A stretch of 64,000 nucleotides of DNA from Clitopilus passeckerianus. Its lineage: Eukaryota > Basidiomycota > Agaricomycetes > Agaricales > Entolomataceae. The stretch lies in the NCBI GenBank assembly GCA_944990035.1, contig CALYLX010000133.1, positions 463,327 through 527,326 of the forward strand, read 5' to 3'. Position numbers and translations under genes: made by a program. Positions 35,435 to 47,814 of the stretch are shown piece after piece. Below the pieces are notes generated by a model, which searched no databases, had not been told where the DNA came from, and was given only the letters and a program-made list of their open reading frames with translations. How positions within the stretch are numbered: position 1 is the first letter of the stretch; each line of letters starts with the position of its first letter.

Positions 35435-38400
35435 ATGAATCGCCTTTCGACCTATCTCCTACCTGCTAGCACCACGTTGGGAATCGTTGCGGGCGGATAC
35501 ATCCTATGGGAGTACGGGAGATATTCGGGTAGGCGACGAACGACGAGCCCTGGTTCCGAGCTTCTTGTTGGATCAAAAAGCTCAATGGGTGGTATCATGG
35601 GAAGAGACCTAGAATTGGGCGAGAATGTCCCTACTACCGAGCGGGAACGGGGAGCGAACGCCAATGGAGACGCTCTACTGCTTCGGCGGTACGAATGGAA
35701 TGTGTATATGAAGCTTCCACCTGCGGTTGCTGCACTCTATGAAACTACACTTCTTGGCGACATCCTTTCAAGCCTTGGAGCTACACTGAACGAAAGGGAG
35801 GTATCCAAACTGCTTTCCGACAATACGGGCTTGCGAGGCAGCCTGCTAGAGTGTTGGGAAAGGGGCAACTTTGATGTGCTCCGCCAGCGGGGTATGTTCT
35901 TTTGACCTGACCGTCGACATTCACTGATCCGCATAATTACTGCCCAGACTTCATGATGAGACTCGTTAAGGATGTCAGTGAGGCATCCGGGGATTCGGAC
36001 AAGGGTACTTCACCTCCCGGTATCGAGATATACGGAGGAAACTTCAAGAATATTGGCGGAGATAATCTAGAAATTATCTGTAAGCAAAGCGGACATCTAC
36101 TATCTCGCCCCAGTCGCTAATTTTAATCCATCCAGATTCAAGTAGGATTTTTTATCTCACCGTCGTGAACTCCCTAATGATATGTAATCACAGGCGATCA
36201 TCATAAAACTGTTGCAGAATGGTATTCCCCGATCGACTACCGGTTGACGCATCACGATATCTCTAAGAAACGGACTGAGAATACCGGCATATGGCTACTT
36301 GATTCTGAACCGTTCAACAAATGGCGGCAGGATCCCAGTTGTCGCATCTTGTGGTGTCCAGGCATACGTAAGGACTTTACACCTCGAAGGTACCTTATAC
36401 TGAAGGGAACGTTCTACGTTTAGCCGGTGTCGGGAAGACCACGATAGCGTGAGTACGGTTTGTCCATGAATCAAGCCCCATTCATTGATCCTTTTTGTCA
36501 GATCGCTGGTGATCGACTATTTACGCCAGCACCGTTCAGACACTGTGGCCGTCGGGTTTGCATACTTCAACTACAAGCTTCAAGGCCAACAAAGTACAAC
36601 CATGGTACTGGAATGCCTAGCAAGACAAATTTACGAGGTTTACCAAGGCACTGCCTCGTCTTCAAATCTTGAAGATTTGTACACGGTCAACCAGAAAGAC
36701 TGCCCTCGGCCTCCGTCCAACGACTTACTTGCTGCTCTCTCCACCACGTGTCAACCATTTAAGCAATATTACATCGTGCTCGATGCGCTTGACGAGTACT
36801 TGGAAAATTACAATGTAGAAGGCGTTTTTCATCTACTTTCGACACTGGTCTCCCTTGGCGATATGGTCAAGTTGCTTGTAACATCACGAATCCTTGATGG
36901 GATGGAAGGGCTATTTCGAGAATTCGACGCAATCAGAGAAGACATTACGGCAAACAACGAAGACATGACCACGTACCTCACGAGTAGGATCGGAACCGCG
37001 GGGTTTCGCTTTGAGATCTCCCATTCATTATCAAAGGAGATCGTAGAAAAAGTCAAGGAGGCCGCCGGGGGAAGGTGAGATTCTATTCGACTTAAGTATC
37101 TATTCCATGTTCGCTGAACACCACTTTGACTAGATTTCTCATGGCAGAGTTCCACATGAACACACTTGCAGAACAGCTCAATCGCGGCAGCCTGAAGGAT
37201 GCTCTGGCTGACCTTCCTCATGGGATTGATGCCACTTACGAACGAGTTCTTCAAAGGATTAAGACCTATCCTAAATCACATATGGAACTTGCGATGATGA
37301 CATTGACTTGGGTCGCTTGCTCGAAACGGCGTCTGTCCGTCGGCGAGCTCCAGCACGCATTAGCCATCATGCCTGGGTTGAGAAGCATAGGAGACTATGT
37401 GACATCAATGCCAACAATAACTTCATTATGTGCTGGCCTGGTCACTGTTCGAGATGAGCGGGTCATATTTGTTCGTAAGTATCCGCTCAATTGTGTTAAA
37501 CTCGGATATTAACTTTTCATCCTCTCAGATTTCACTGCTCAGGACTTCTTCGACAACCCTCGCATCCAATCCGAGTACTTTCCCAGCGCAGAAGGATCAA
37601 TGTTGAGAAAGTGCATCGCCTACCTCTCCCTCCCGCTATGCATTGATGTATGTCAACGCTACTCCTGGCGGTTGATATCCCATCGAATCCCTTTCTACGA
37701 CTATGCAGTCATCCACTTAGGATTTCACAGTCAAGGCCTACCAGAAGGGGCTTCGGAAGACCTTGACGCTCTCCTGACAAGCGACCATGAAGCTGCTCGC
37801 CTCTTTAGTATCCATCTTAATCGATTTCTGCCCGAGGACGATGATCTAGCACCATCCCCCGTTTTCCTCGCCATCTACTATGACCGAGCTGCTATACTCC
37901 CATCCCTCCTTACCACCCTGAAAGAGGTTCCATTAACAGTGCTTTGCAGGACGCCACTTGCGTATGCCGCCCGCTTAGGGAAAACAGCATGCGTGGAAGC
38001 CATGGTTGAGTGGTACAAAGCACAGTCGGACATCAACAACCATTCTGCTGCAGCCTCACCTGAGAATAGTCCGAAGGCAAGGGGATCATCCTCCATAAAC
38101 CTGGTCAATACAAGTGATCCCGATTGGATATTCCTCGCCAGCCACGATAGCATCGATCCCAACCTACCGGACAGCGACGGAAGAACGCCGTTGCACCACG
38201 CCGTTGCCAATGATCACAAAGGAGTGGTGGCTCTCCTGCTTACCTGCAACGGCATTAATGTCAACATGGTGGATAACCAAGGAAGAACACCGTTGATTCA
38301 TGCCGCTATACGTCGCAACAAAACGGTGGTAGCCGTCTTTCTCAACGCCCACGGCATTCATATCAACTCGGAGGACAATGAAGGAAGGACGCCATTGAGT

Positions 38401-39639
38401 TACGCGGCTGCGCGAGGTGACAAAGCGCTTGTCTCGCTCTTCCTTGCCTGCAACGGCATCAACATCAACTTGGCGGACAGCAAAGGAAGATCCCCATTAA
38501 ACTACGCAGCTACCAATGGCAACAAAGCCGTGGTGACACTTTTGCTCGCCTGCGACGGGATTGACACCAACTTTGCGGACAAGCAAGGAAGAACACCATT
38601 AAATCGTGCAGCTGCTCAAGGCCACGAAGCAGTGGCAGCACTCCTCCTTGGTTCGAACAACATTGATGTCAACATGGTGGACGGCAGAGGAAGGACAGCA
38701 TTGAGCCATGCAGTTGAAGGTGGTTATGAGGCAATTGTCAAGCCTTTGCTCTGCCACCAGGGAATCAATGTCAACTCAGCGGAGTCGGACGGATGGACAC
38801 CGTTGATCTGGGCAGTGCAGGGAGGACGGCAAGACATAGTGGAGCTCCTATTGAGCGTTGAGGGCGTCGATGTAAATTTGGCGGAGTCAGATGGATGGAC
38901 GCCATTGATCTGGGCAGCTCAGGCTGGCCATGATGCGGTGGCGAAACTCTTGCTCGGCCACCACGACATCGATATCAATTTGGCAGATGCCGAAGGGAGG
39001 TCAGCTCTCAGCCATGCAGCCGAACATGGCTACGAAGCAGTGGCAAAACTCTTGCTCACTCACGGTGCTATCGACATCAACTCAGCAGAGTCAGACGGAT
39101 GGACCCCATTGATTTGGGCAGCTCAAGCTGGCAAGGAGGGAGTGGTGGAGCTCTTCCTCACCCATGATAACGTTGACATTAACCTGGTTGACGGAGAAGG
39201 AAGGACCGCACTAAGTCGTGCGGCTGAACAAGGCTATGAGGGAGTGGTCGCCCACTTTCTTCGTCACGGCGCCGTCGATGTTAACCTCGCGGACACCAAT
39301 GGATGGACACCGCTGTTCTGGGCTTCTTCCCGGTACCATGAAGCAGCCGTCAAGCAGCTTTTGGGCCACCCCGACACTGCTTTGAACGGGCAAGACGTCA
39401 AGGGAGGAACTGCACTCAGCAGAGCGATTGGCAAAAGGGATGGTGCAACCAAGGCCTCTGGGATTGACGCCGCCAAGCCAATTATCAAACTTCTCCTCTC
39501 GCAAGGTGGCCTAGACGTCAATATATCAGACAATCAGGGCCAAAATCCACTCACCCATGCACAGAAACGTGCAGTGGATGACCAGCGGTGGCAGGAGGTT
39601 TGCGACTTGCTTCGAGAAAAGGGAGCTATAGAGCCTTGA
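35435..39639 (+). CDS. Membrane-anchored NACHT-ankyrin receptor (copy B)
   Basis: NLR-like STAND NTPase. Exons 35435-35891, 35948-36079, 36136-36141, 36194-36367, 36424-36448, 36502-37074, 37134-37474 and 37529-39639 total 3819 nt (1272 aa), all in phase. The N-terminal membrane segment (about residues 8-27, then ILWEYGRY) is followed by the helical domain shared with copy A (ALLLRRYEW, ILSSLGATLNEREVSKLL). The motif IYGGNFKNIGGDN precedes WCPGI-PGVGKTTIA (Walker A, about 257-265) and YYIVLDALDEY (Walker B). A winged-helix-like region and the segment HFTAQDFF follow. At least twelve ankyrin repeats occupy about residues 785-1215, and the C-terminus ends with DDQRWQEVCDLLREKGA. Exons of 6, 174, 25, 573 and 341 nt equal those of copy A. 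It lacks the extra linker exon of copy A, and its repeats are more diverged. No lesion is seen. Confidence 0.92.
36136..36141 (+). other. Six-nucleotide micro-exon of NACHT-ankyrin copy B
   Basis: ATTCAA lies between TCCAG (intron 36080-36135) and GTAGGA (intron 36142-36193). It is required to keep frame between EII and DHHKTVAEW, and is identical to the micro-exon at 7835-7840. Confidence 0.78.
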
Positions 39640-39831
39640 AGTCCTGAGACTGCCAATGCTCCAGTTATGCTCGTGATCTCTTTTCCATCAGTTCTTCCGA
39701 TCTTGTGCACGATTCGATTAGGATAGTATTTATATCTGCGTGTCAAGCCTATTGTTATGTAGCATAAACATCGATGGCCTGGTACAATTGCAGTAAATTT
39801 ATGTTGATGAGGACTACCCACTCATATCACG

Positions 39832-42422
39832 CCCTCACTGCAACTTGAGGCAAAGGTTTTCAAAACTTGATTCGAGGACTTGATGATATCCGCAGCCTGG
39901 TATAACTCGATCAGGAAGGCAGCCGTCGACACAGAACCATCATACACACCTTCTCAGCAATCGCGTAGATAGTCGTCATTGGATGGGCAGCGATATGTAT
40001 CGGAATAATCGAAGCATCCACCTGGGAAGAAGGGTAAATTTCCGTGAGCATCCACTCATTGCGGGTGCTAAGTAAAACCTACAACTCTGAGATTCTTCGT
40101 ACCATAAACCTTCAGCTCATGATCTACAACTCCTCTTTCCTCTCTCGGTAGCATAGCCGCGGTACCGATAGGGTGGAAACTCGTATCAACCTGCTTTCTA
40201 ACTGCATCTTCCAGCTCTGCTTGCGTTTGCACGGACGTTCCTGGATGGATTTCGTGTTCAACGATGGGTTTCAGTGCGTCTGAGGCGAAGATCTTCCGTC
40301 CGAGCCTGATTCCGCTTGCGAGGACCGCTACGTCGACAGGGTTATCAAGCACAGAAAAGTCGATGGCCGGTGATGCCAATGGGTCCGTGGATGTGATGTG
40401 TACGGTGCCACGGGAATAGGGATGTGGTGCGATAATGGTCATTCCAATGTAGTTCTTTCCTGGATCAGGCAGTGGTTTCGTTGGCGTAGGTAACAGCCAG
40501 TTCGCTAGGATGATTCTGTCGTGAATTGAGCACAATTAGTGCTAAATTTTGCTCGTAACCCTGAGAGAACTTACTCAATCTGGCTGATCTCCTTGTTGGT
40601 TTCATCGTTCATCCATTCTTGCAACAACTTGAAGGAAGCGGGATGACGGTCGTCAGGAGCAACAGCAGCTGCAGCATTGCGCACGTGCCGCTCTTCATCC
40701 AATTTATCAAGAGGAATGAAAGAGAAATGAAGCCCAACGGTTGAAAACCTGCCTTTCTTTTCGGTCTGGCTGTAGAAAGAGGCAAGATGAGCATCCCCTT
40801 ACTGATCTTTGCGCGAGATGATCAGACTTACAAAAGGGCGACTTCCTGAGCAGCCCTTTCAGGAACCCGTACGGCGTCGTTGGACTCAATGCCCTCTTTT
40901 AGTTCCATGACGAGGTAAGTGGAGAAATGGTCCTGGCGACATATTCCTTGTCAGATCTATGTTTCGAGCAAATATATTGGTAACCAACCTCTGTGGAAGC
41001 TTCGTCAGACCTAATCCTCAGACTGGTGGGAAACGCACTCACGGAGGTTAGAACCCACTCCTGGGAGGTCAACAAGGGGCTTGATCCCATGTTTACCGAG
41101 AATGGTGGGATCGCCAATACCTAGACCCGAGCAAATCAGCAAGAGACCTTTCATTTTTGAATCTCGCTCACCTGAGAGTTCAAGTAGCTGTGGGGTCTTG
41201 ATACTGCCCGCGGACAGAATGACTTCTTTACGGGCTGAGACCTTGAGTGTCTGGGACTGTCCTTCCTTGAGGTACTCGACAGCCTCCGCGACTACACCGA
41301 CGGCCCCATTATCCGCTCTGAACACGATGCGAGTCGCGTTAGCACCGGTAATGATGATCAAGTTCTTCTGTTCTTGAACGGGGTTGTAGTAGCCTTCTGC
41401 TGCCGAGACTCGAGTTTTCTTTTCTGGGTCGATCGCCCAAGGACTGGCCCAGAAACCAATATTGTTGCCGCTCATCTAGACAGGGGCAGATCACGCGGTT
41501 CAGAACCTCAATTCTATAACGCAGAATTGGGACCTACAGGATTGGTATTGTGGGGAATCCCAGCCTCCTCGAAGCCTTTTACAAGTTCGGGATAATATGA
41601 AGGCATGTACTGAGGCAACGTGTTTGGGATAGGCCCGGATCCATATAAGCCGGGATCAGGCTTGACCTTCCAAGTCTCGATATCGTTTTCTTGGTATGCA
41701 AGATGTTGGCTCTGGGAGGATATAGTTAAGATCGATTAGTTGTAGCATCATACTGTAGAAATACCTTCTTGAAGTACTTTGCGAATTCCTTTCCATTCCA
41801 TCCCTTGGCGCCGAGTTTTTCAAATGCTAGTAACCTGTGAGGAAATGCAGCCTCGCTTCTGGTTGGAGTTACTCACCATCATATTCATGGGCAGGAGCCC
41901 TAACGATGCAATCAAGTCAGTGAATGAAACATTCGTTCATGATAGGGGGGCACTCACCGCCCAAGAGACATCAGATTAAGCTTTAATGAAAAAGATTAGT
42001 TTCTGGAAACGTTGGCCTCTTTCGAGAGGAAACTGACGTTGCTTGACCCACCCAAACTCTTCCCTCTATGAATGACGCGTTATTTCAATCCAGAATGCAG
42101 AAGATGCGTTGAACTAACCTAGGGATGTAAATCGATTTGTTATTGGCGTGGACTTGGGGAGTGCTGAGAAAACCCCAATCAACCTTCTTGTTTCCCCAAT
42201 TCCTTGTCGCTAATCCTGACATATCATAGTTGAGCCCGAAATTCCGGCAACCTCATAACTGCAGAGCTCACCTGGAACCTGGGTGTTCATGTCTTGACGA
42301 AGGTCACCCCCGGCTTCAAGAACACAGACTGTGACCTGCCGGTCTTCGGCAAGCCGACATGCAAGGGCTAGCCCAGCGTTGCCTCCTCCAACCACAACAT
42401 AATCGAACGAGTCCGACGACAT
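39832..42422 (-). CDS. GMC oxidoreductase (aryl-alcohol/choline dehydrogenase-like), copy A
   Basis: FAD-dependent alcohol or aldehyde oxidoreductase. The protein starts MSSDSFDYVVVGGGNAG, the ADP-binding GxGxxG fold. The second exon reads GLATRNWGNKKVDWGF and continues to GKSLGGSSN, the GMC signature region. Central exons carry SARKEVILSAGSIKTPQLLE (GMC signature 2) and LVDLPGVGSNL. C-terminal exons hold HPIGTAAMLPREERGVVDHE and ASIIPIHIAAHPM with the two conserved active-site residues, then a short final exon ending at 39832-39834. More than ten introns are present. No signal peptide is seen, so an intracellular enzyme is likely. A broken paralogue lies at 59142-61616. I found no lesion in this copy; the exact substrate is not predictable. 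Confidence 0.87.
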
Positions 42423-43034
42423 ATTCAGCGTTCTGAGGATGAATCAGGGGAGAATCAGTTTCGAGGAGTAAAAGAGATTGTCATGCTCAGCTCACTTTTA
42501 TCGTTCATTCCTTGGTCACCTGTTCTGGGCGCTCTTAGGACCTGCTCCATCAGTGCCGTGGAATGCCGCAAGGGACCCACGTATGATGGAAGATGAAGGC
42601 AACCGGTTTGATTATTTTCGTTATATTTGCGACTTAAGAGGAACCCTGTTGAGATGACGAGAAAGAAAAAAGTGCACAGCGCTCGTTGAAGTTCTTAACG
42701 TTTCGGTGGGCAATCAAGTGCAGTGCAGTGGTTCCGAGGTGGCTGTGCCGCTTGTGTGTGCGTCATCATTCCTATCGGCCTCATGCTTTTGCGCTACCAA
42801 GGATCCAGGATCGGCTTTCCATCCTTAACACTCAGGCATGAACTACTGCTTTATGATTGCAGAAATACACTTATAGAGTGTATCAATCTTGGAAAAAATT
42901 CCTAGAAGGGCTTCGTCAAAGATGTCAAAGACTTTCGCATGCGCAACTATCGGCCCAAAGGAGTTTCCTTACATATCAAGCCCGTTCAGGACCTGCCAAC
43001 TTGAAGCCTAGGGCCTTGCCCCGTACCATCACCG
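42423..43034. other. Divergent intergenic, GMC oxidoreductase and NACHT gene promoters
   Basis: This is 612 bp. A plus-strand open stretch starting at 42857 overlaps the first NACHT exon in a different frame and is not supported as a gene. Confidence 0.45.
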
Positions 43035-45104
43035 ATGTCTGGCCCTCTGCCTTCAACTCGCCCAGCGAGCGCCAGCATAGGGTTCCATAATTCTGCTGTA
43101 ACAAGCCTGCGAGACACGTACCTCAGTGTTAACCAGTATTTGTCCTTGAGTAAAGGTACTTTGTTCCTCTGCACTCAATTGTAAGCTGAAACTGACTTAA
43201 CTCAAAAGCCGTAGACGCGAAACAGACACTGCAGGAGCACGTTGCTTTTGGTGCGCTATTCAACTCGAACGATCGCTTTGACCCTCCGGCATGCCATCCC
43301 GACACCCGTGTCGCCGTGCTGGAGGCAATTGACCAGTGGGCCAGAGGACTGGATGGCGTTTCACAGCCGATAATGTGGCTTCGAGGTCCAGCGGGAGCTG
43401 GAAAATCCGCGATTGCTCAGACATCAGCCGAACGATGGGAGGCTACACAAATTCTGGCAGCCAGCTTCTTCTTTTCAAGGATCACTACCAAGCGTAATGA
43501 GAAGAAGTACCTCATCCCAACCATTGCATACCAACTCTCCCTCTCGGTTCCGTCTACTTGGCCATACATAGAACGCGCAATCCTCCGTGACGTTGGCCTG
43601 TTCGAGAAGAACCTACAAACCCAAGTGTCAGAGCTCATCGTGGCTCCTTTGAAAGCTGTGGCTTCCGAAGGTCTCATTACCCGGCAAGTCGTCATTATTG
43701 ACGGGCTTGACGAATGTTCTCTTGATTATGACAACCAGAACCACGAGGAGCAACAGCGTGAAATCCTGGATGCTGTCGCTAATGCGACAAAGGACCCCAA
43801 TTTCCCCCTTCGGTTCCTAATCTGTAGTCGGCCCGAACGGCAAATCCGCACAAGTTTCAACCAAGAACCACTTCTCAACTTAGCGTCTCTAATTACTCTG
43901 GATTCTACGCAGCATCCAAACGCAGACATCGAGTTGTACCTTCAGTGCAAGTTTCGCGAAATCAAACAGAACCATCCTTACCTCGGAACGTCGTGGCCGC
44001 CAGTGAACACGATTCCGATGCTGCTTGCAAAGTCCTCAGGCCAGTTTATCTACGCAGCAGTCGTCATTCGGTATCTTCAGCAGCCTCGCATCGACCCTCG
44101 AGTAGGCCTTGAGACGATTATAGGTCTCAATTCCCCCAATGGCCAGCATGGTACACCGTTCGCGGCACTCGATGCTCTCTACATCCATATCCTGGAATCG
44201 ATCACACCGCATTCACTCCCCACTGTCACCAAAATATTGGAGCTTCTGTGTTTTGGCGAAGCTGCAAAGCCGAGCGGCGACTGGGTCCCATCATGGACTG
44301 TCTTCTCCCCGTCATTGTAGGCACCTATCACCTGTTTTCATCGAGGAGTACCTTTTCCTCCCGTTCGGCCAGGCATACCTACACCTCGTGGACCTACACT
44401 CTATCATAGAAGTTCCTCCTGAAGAAAAGGCCAGGGATCTTCCAATCCGTTTTCTCCATGCTTCATTTGGTGACTTCCTGATAGACCCTTTACGATCCGG
44501 CACTTTCCACATCCCGAAACCAGATGCCTTCCTTCACTTGCAACGTCTTCGCTTCAAGCATGTGCTGCTTCAAGTCGTCTCGCCTGATGCCCTGGAAAGC
44601 CAAGGTTATACCGAGAACGGGTTCGTCCTGGAGCTAAGAACAGGTTTGGGACTATCCAACCACCCACCTTCAGTAGAGCTCGCCAAAGGAGTGGCCGTGT
44701 TGGTGGAAGGAGATGATGGTGCATTTGAACGCTACGTTCAAAATCTCAATTTACCACTTCCCGTCTTGGACAGTTACACCCGAAATCCGAAGATTATGGA
44801 ATATTTATTGCATCCGGATTACCTAGAGACAACGGTGGTCTGGTATTTGAATGTATGTTAACCATTTTCGGGCTTGATCTCATGTGTCCTCAAACATCTC
44901 TTCCAGAAATGTAACATTACTCTGAAGCAGCTCTCCCCGTTTCATTACGCTTATAGTTGGGTTTGGATTTTGACCCTCGGACTATTTCGCGCAACTCTGC
45001 CTGACCTAGATGCACTTTCGAAGAGAGAGGCTTTCATGCGTTGCTTAATTGTCTTTGGCCTGGTTTTCGTTGTATATCTGCATGGACAATATACTTCTCC
45101 ATAA
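43035..45104 (+). CDS. NACHT-domain STAND NTPase with C-terminal membrane segment
   Basis: Exons 43035-43155, 43209-44247, 44321-44852 and 44907-45104 total 1890 nt (629 aa). After a short N-terminus (MSGPLPSTRPAS, LRDTYLSVNQYLSLSK) the protein has the agaricomycete NACHT lead-in (FGALFNSNDRFDPPACHPDT). Walker A is RGPAGAGKSAIAQ, Walker B VVIIDGLDEC, and LRFLICSRPE follows. The winged-helix region ends with HSIIEVPPEE and RFLHASFGDFLIDP. The last exon encodes a hydrophobic segment (CLIVFGLVFVVYLHGQY) close to the C-terminus, predicted as a membrane anchor. There are no repeats after the NACHT core. The 73-nt third intron (GTGTTT...TTGTAG) is inferred because it restores frame. A broken relative is at 52183-54290. 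Confidence 0.83.
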
Positions 45105-45534
45105 TGCGTGACGGATGATTGAGACCGAGTCACCGAGATCATTAACTACCCTTGATCGTCAAAGGTGTATTTTCGCTCAAAAGAATACCGATCTGTGGCG
45201 ATTTCAAAGCTTGGGGATGAGTGCTTGTTCAATATCGTGTTGATTATGAGGTGAATGTTATGAAAGAGTACATCCCTGTAGCGGGGTGGCGTTTCGTCCG
45301 AATGTCCGAAAAAGTGCATAGCCACCTCCTCCAAAATGTCTTGCCTCTTCCTCCTCGAACGCTCCTCTGCCGGTAGGCATACAAGAGTACGGTAATCAGC
45401 ATCATTTGTTGAAAAGCTGAAAATGACTCATTTTTGTGGTTTGTTAGTTTGCAGGCCGTTCTGACTCGAGCTACATCTTTCCCACCGTAACTGAGGGGAC
45501 ATACGCCATCTTTCTACGATCATAAAGCTCCAGG
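45105..45534. other. Intergenic, ABC ATPase promoter
   Basis: This is 430 bp with no supported gene. A minus-strand open stretch at 45146-45334 has no domain I recognise. Confidence 0.45.
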
Positions 45535-47471
45535 ATGCGTATTGTGGTAGGCACCAGCCGTCCAAGCTATATCCTTCTTCGTGGAGGCTCCCAGCTTGGA
45601 CGTTCATACTCTTCAAAGAAACCAAAAATCATTAACATCCCCAAATCCAATATCTACCGCTTTGGTGACTCCAACTGTGCGCGCCCCGTCTTCCGCGATC
45701 TTGATTGGTCAGTCAACGACGACGAAGCGTGGGCTGTCGTCGGTAGCGGAAGTGGAGAGAAGGGGATGTTGTTCCAAGTCAGTTTCTTTTCACCGTAGTC
45801 CCTTCAGCTGTAAACTTACAGCTCTTATATCCGTATTGTAGCTCCTGCTAGGCCACCTTCGTGCGACTCCTCCGCCTCCGCCTCCAGGCGGACTGTTTCC
45901 CTTTCTTTCGGCTCACGAAGGCCATACATACGACCCCTTCACTTCAATCTCATTTGTGTCCTTCTCGCACTCCGCACTCCGCTCAACCTCTGGAGAGTTC
46001 TATGACTACACAGCTCGTTATGGTGCTGTGCGTGATGAGGACAAGATCACCCTCCGGCAGTCTATGTTTCCTGAAACCATACCTCCGGAGAAATTCGAGG
46101 TCGAGATTCCTAGATTGAAGGACAGCCAGAAATCAACTGTCGAGAGGACAGAGGAAGAAATACGGTTGTTTGAAGATTTGATCGACCAGCTAGAGCTGCG
46201 GAGGTTGCTGGATTTACCACTTATTGCATTGAGCAATGGCCAGACTCGGAGAGCGAGAATCGTTAAGGCTATCTTGAAGAAGCCACAATTGTTGCTACTT
46301 GACGAGCCGTTAAGTAAGTCGGGTTCTGAGCTGTACATGTTAGATCTTACTAATTATGGTGGTTACAGCTGGTCTAGACGTCCACACCCGCCCCATCTTA
46401 CTGTCGACTCTACGGTCTCTACACGCGTCACGAACACCAAGAGTGATGATGGGCCTCCGCTCTCAGGATACAATCCCAGACTGGATCACCCACTTGGCCT
46501 GGGTCAAAGGGGGCTCAGTTCTAACAGGTCCTAAAGCCGAAGTCCTTGACAAGACCGGGATTTCGACCACCCCAGTTCACCACCATCCAGCCATACCCGA
46601 CGCGTCCCAACTTTCGAAACCCTCTGATCCAGAGTCGGCCGATGAACAAAAAGAGCCCGTTGTCCAACTCTCCAACATTACAATCAAGTATGGCACGCGC
46701 ACAGTTCTAGACAACCTCTCATGGACGATCCGCCGTGGAGACAGGTGGCACCTCCAAGGCTCGAATGGATCCGGCAAAACTACCCTCCTTTCCTTGATCA
46801 CTGGGGACCACCCTCAATCTTACACGCAACCAATAACTTCTCTCCTTCTGCACCATCCAACCCATGGTCCCACCCCTCGTAGAAAAATACCTACGCCAGT
46901 AATCCAGTCTGTCACAGGTATGCTGAGTCCGGAGCTATTTGATGCCTTCCCAAGGAGGGCGAATATGTCAGTCTGGGATGCAGTTGGGACGGGCTTCGAC
47001 GGGGGCTTTGTACCCCGCGGGAAGGAGGGTGTTGGCATTGGAGTTAATGGTGTGCTAGGGGAGGAGGATGTGCAACGGAGGATGAAGAGATGCTGGGAGG
47101 TTTTGGAGAACCTAGGGCCGGCTGCTTGGGACAGGGAAGACGGCCTCTCGCACGTGGATGAAAGTCCCAGCGAATCGACGAAAGACTTTTCCAAGAGAAA
47201 ATTTGTCGACTTGTCAGTGGGTGAACAGCGTTCTATTCTCCTCATGCGAGCGATTGTGGGGAGGGCACCATTGGTGCTGCTGGACGAGGTTTGGAGTGGC
47301 ATGGACGAGAGGATGGTTGAGAGTGCGAGGAGGTATCTGAGGAGTGAAAGGGGAGTTGGGACGGATCAGGCGGTGGTGGTTATTACACATTGGGAAGAGG
47401 AGGTTCCATGGGGTGTTGAGGAGGGGTTGAAGAGGGTCAGGTTGGATGCTGGTACTGCAACGGTCATCTAG
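45535..47471 (+). CDS. Soluble tandem ABC ATPase, YDR061W-like
   Basis: Exons 45535-45777, 45842-46313 and 46369-47471 total 1818 nt (605 aa). Two nucleotide-binding domains and no membrane segments are present, as in yeast YDR061W and bacterial ModF-type proteins. The first domain has an atypical Walker A (GSGSGEKGMLFQ), signature LSNGQTRRARI and Walker B LLLLDEPL. The second has canonical GSNGSGKTTLL, signature LSVGEQRSILL, Walker B LVLLDEVWSGMD and H-loop ITHWEEE. The N-terminus (ILLRGGSQLGRSYSSKKPK) is basic and Ser-rich, compatible with mitochondrial targeting. Function in this family is not well defined. A broken fragment of its 3' end lies at 50660-50930, beyond the NB-ARC-TPR pseudogene. 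Confidence 0.87.
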
Positions 47472-47814
47472 TCTATTATGCATTATGTCCACGCCGACAG
47501 CTGCCATGTAACCTTCTAAATGGAGAGTTTAGGCGGCGTCCTGGGCGGCTCCTGCCGACCGTAAATCAGCCAAGTCGAAACGCCCAAATAATAATATTCA
47601 TCTCTCTGTCTTGACTCTTGACTCTCAGGAGTACTTATATCTGATCAGCCGATGCTTTTGAATGTATACGCGTTTTGGACTGTGGACCAAGAAATCTGGC
47701 TGAAATTCGACCTACCATTCGCTTCTACGTCAACTAATGCTTTAGCCTAGGTACACCATGTTGTGGTGTTGGAATGAGGCGTTCACGAGTTTGGGCGCCT
47801 GTTATGCATCCATC
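47472..47814. other. Intergenic
   Basis: This is 343 bp between the ABC ATPase stop and the NB-ARC-TPR pseudogene start. I see nothing recognisable. Confidence 0.45.

Noticed and set aside
42857..43090. Plus-strand open frame just upstream of the NACHT gene
   Set aside because: It lies in a different frame from the NACHT first exon (43035) that splices in phase, and has no domain.
44248..44320. Apparent stop and frame change inside the 43.0-45.1 kb NACHT gene
   Set aside because: A 73-nt GT-AG intron (GTGTTT to TTGTAG) joins the flanks in phase and keeps the conserved order of segments, so I treat it as an intron rather than a lesion.
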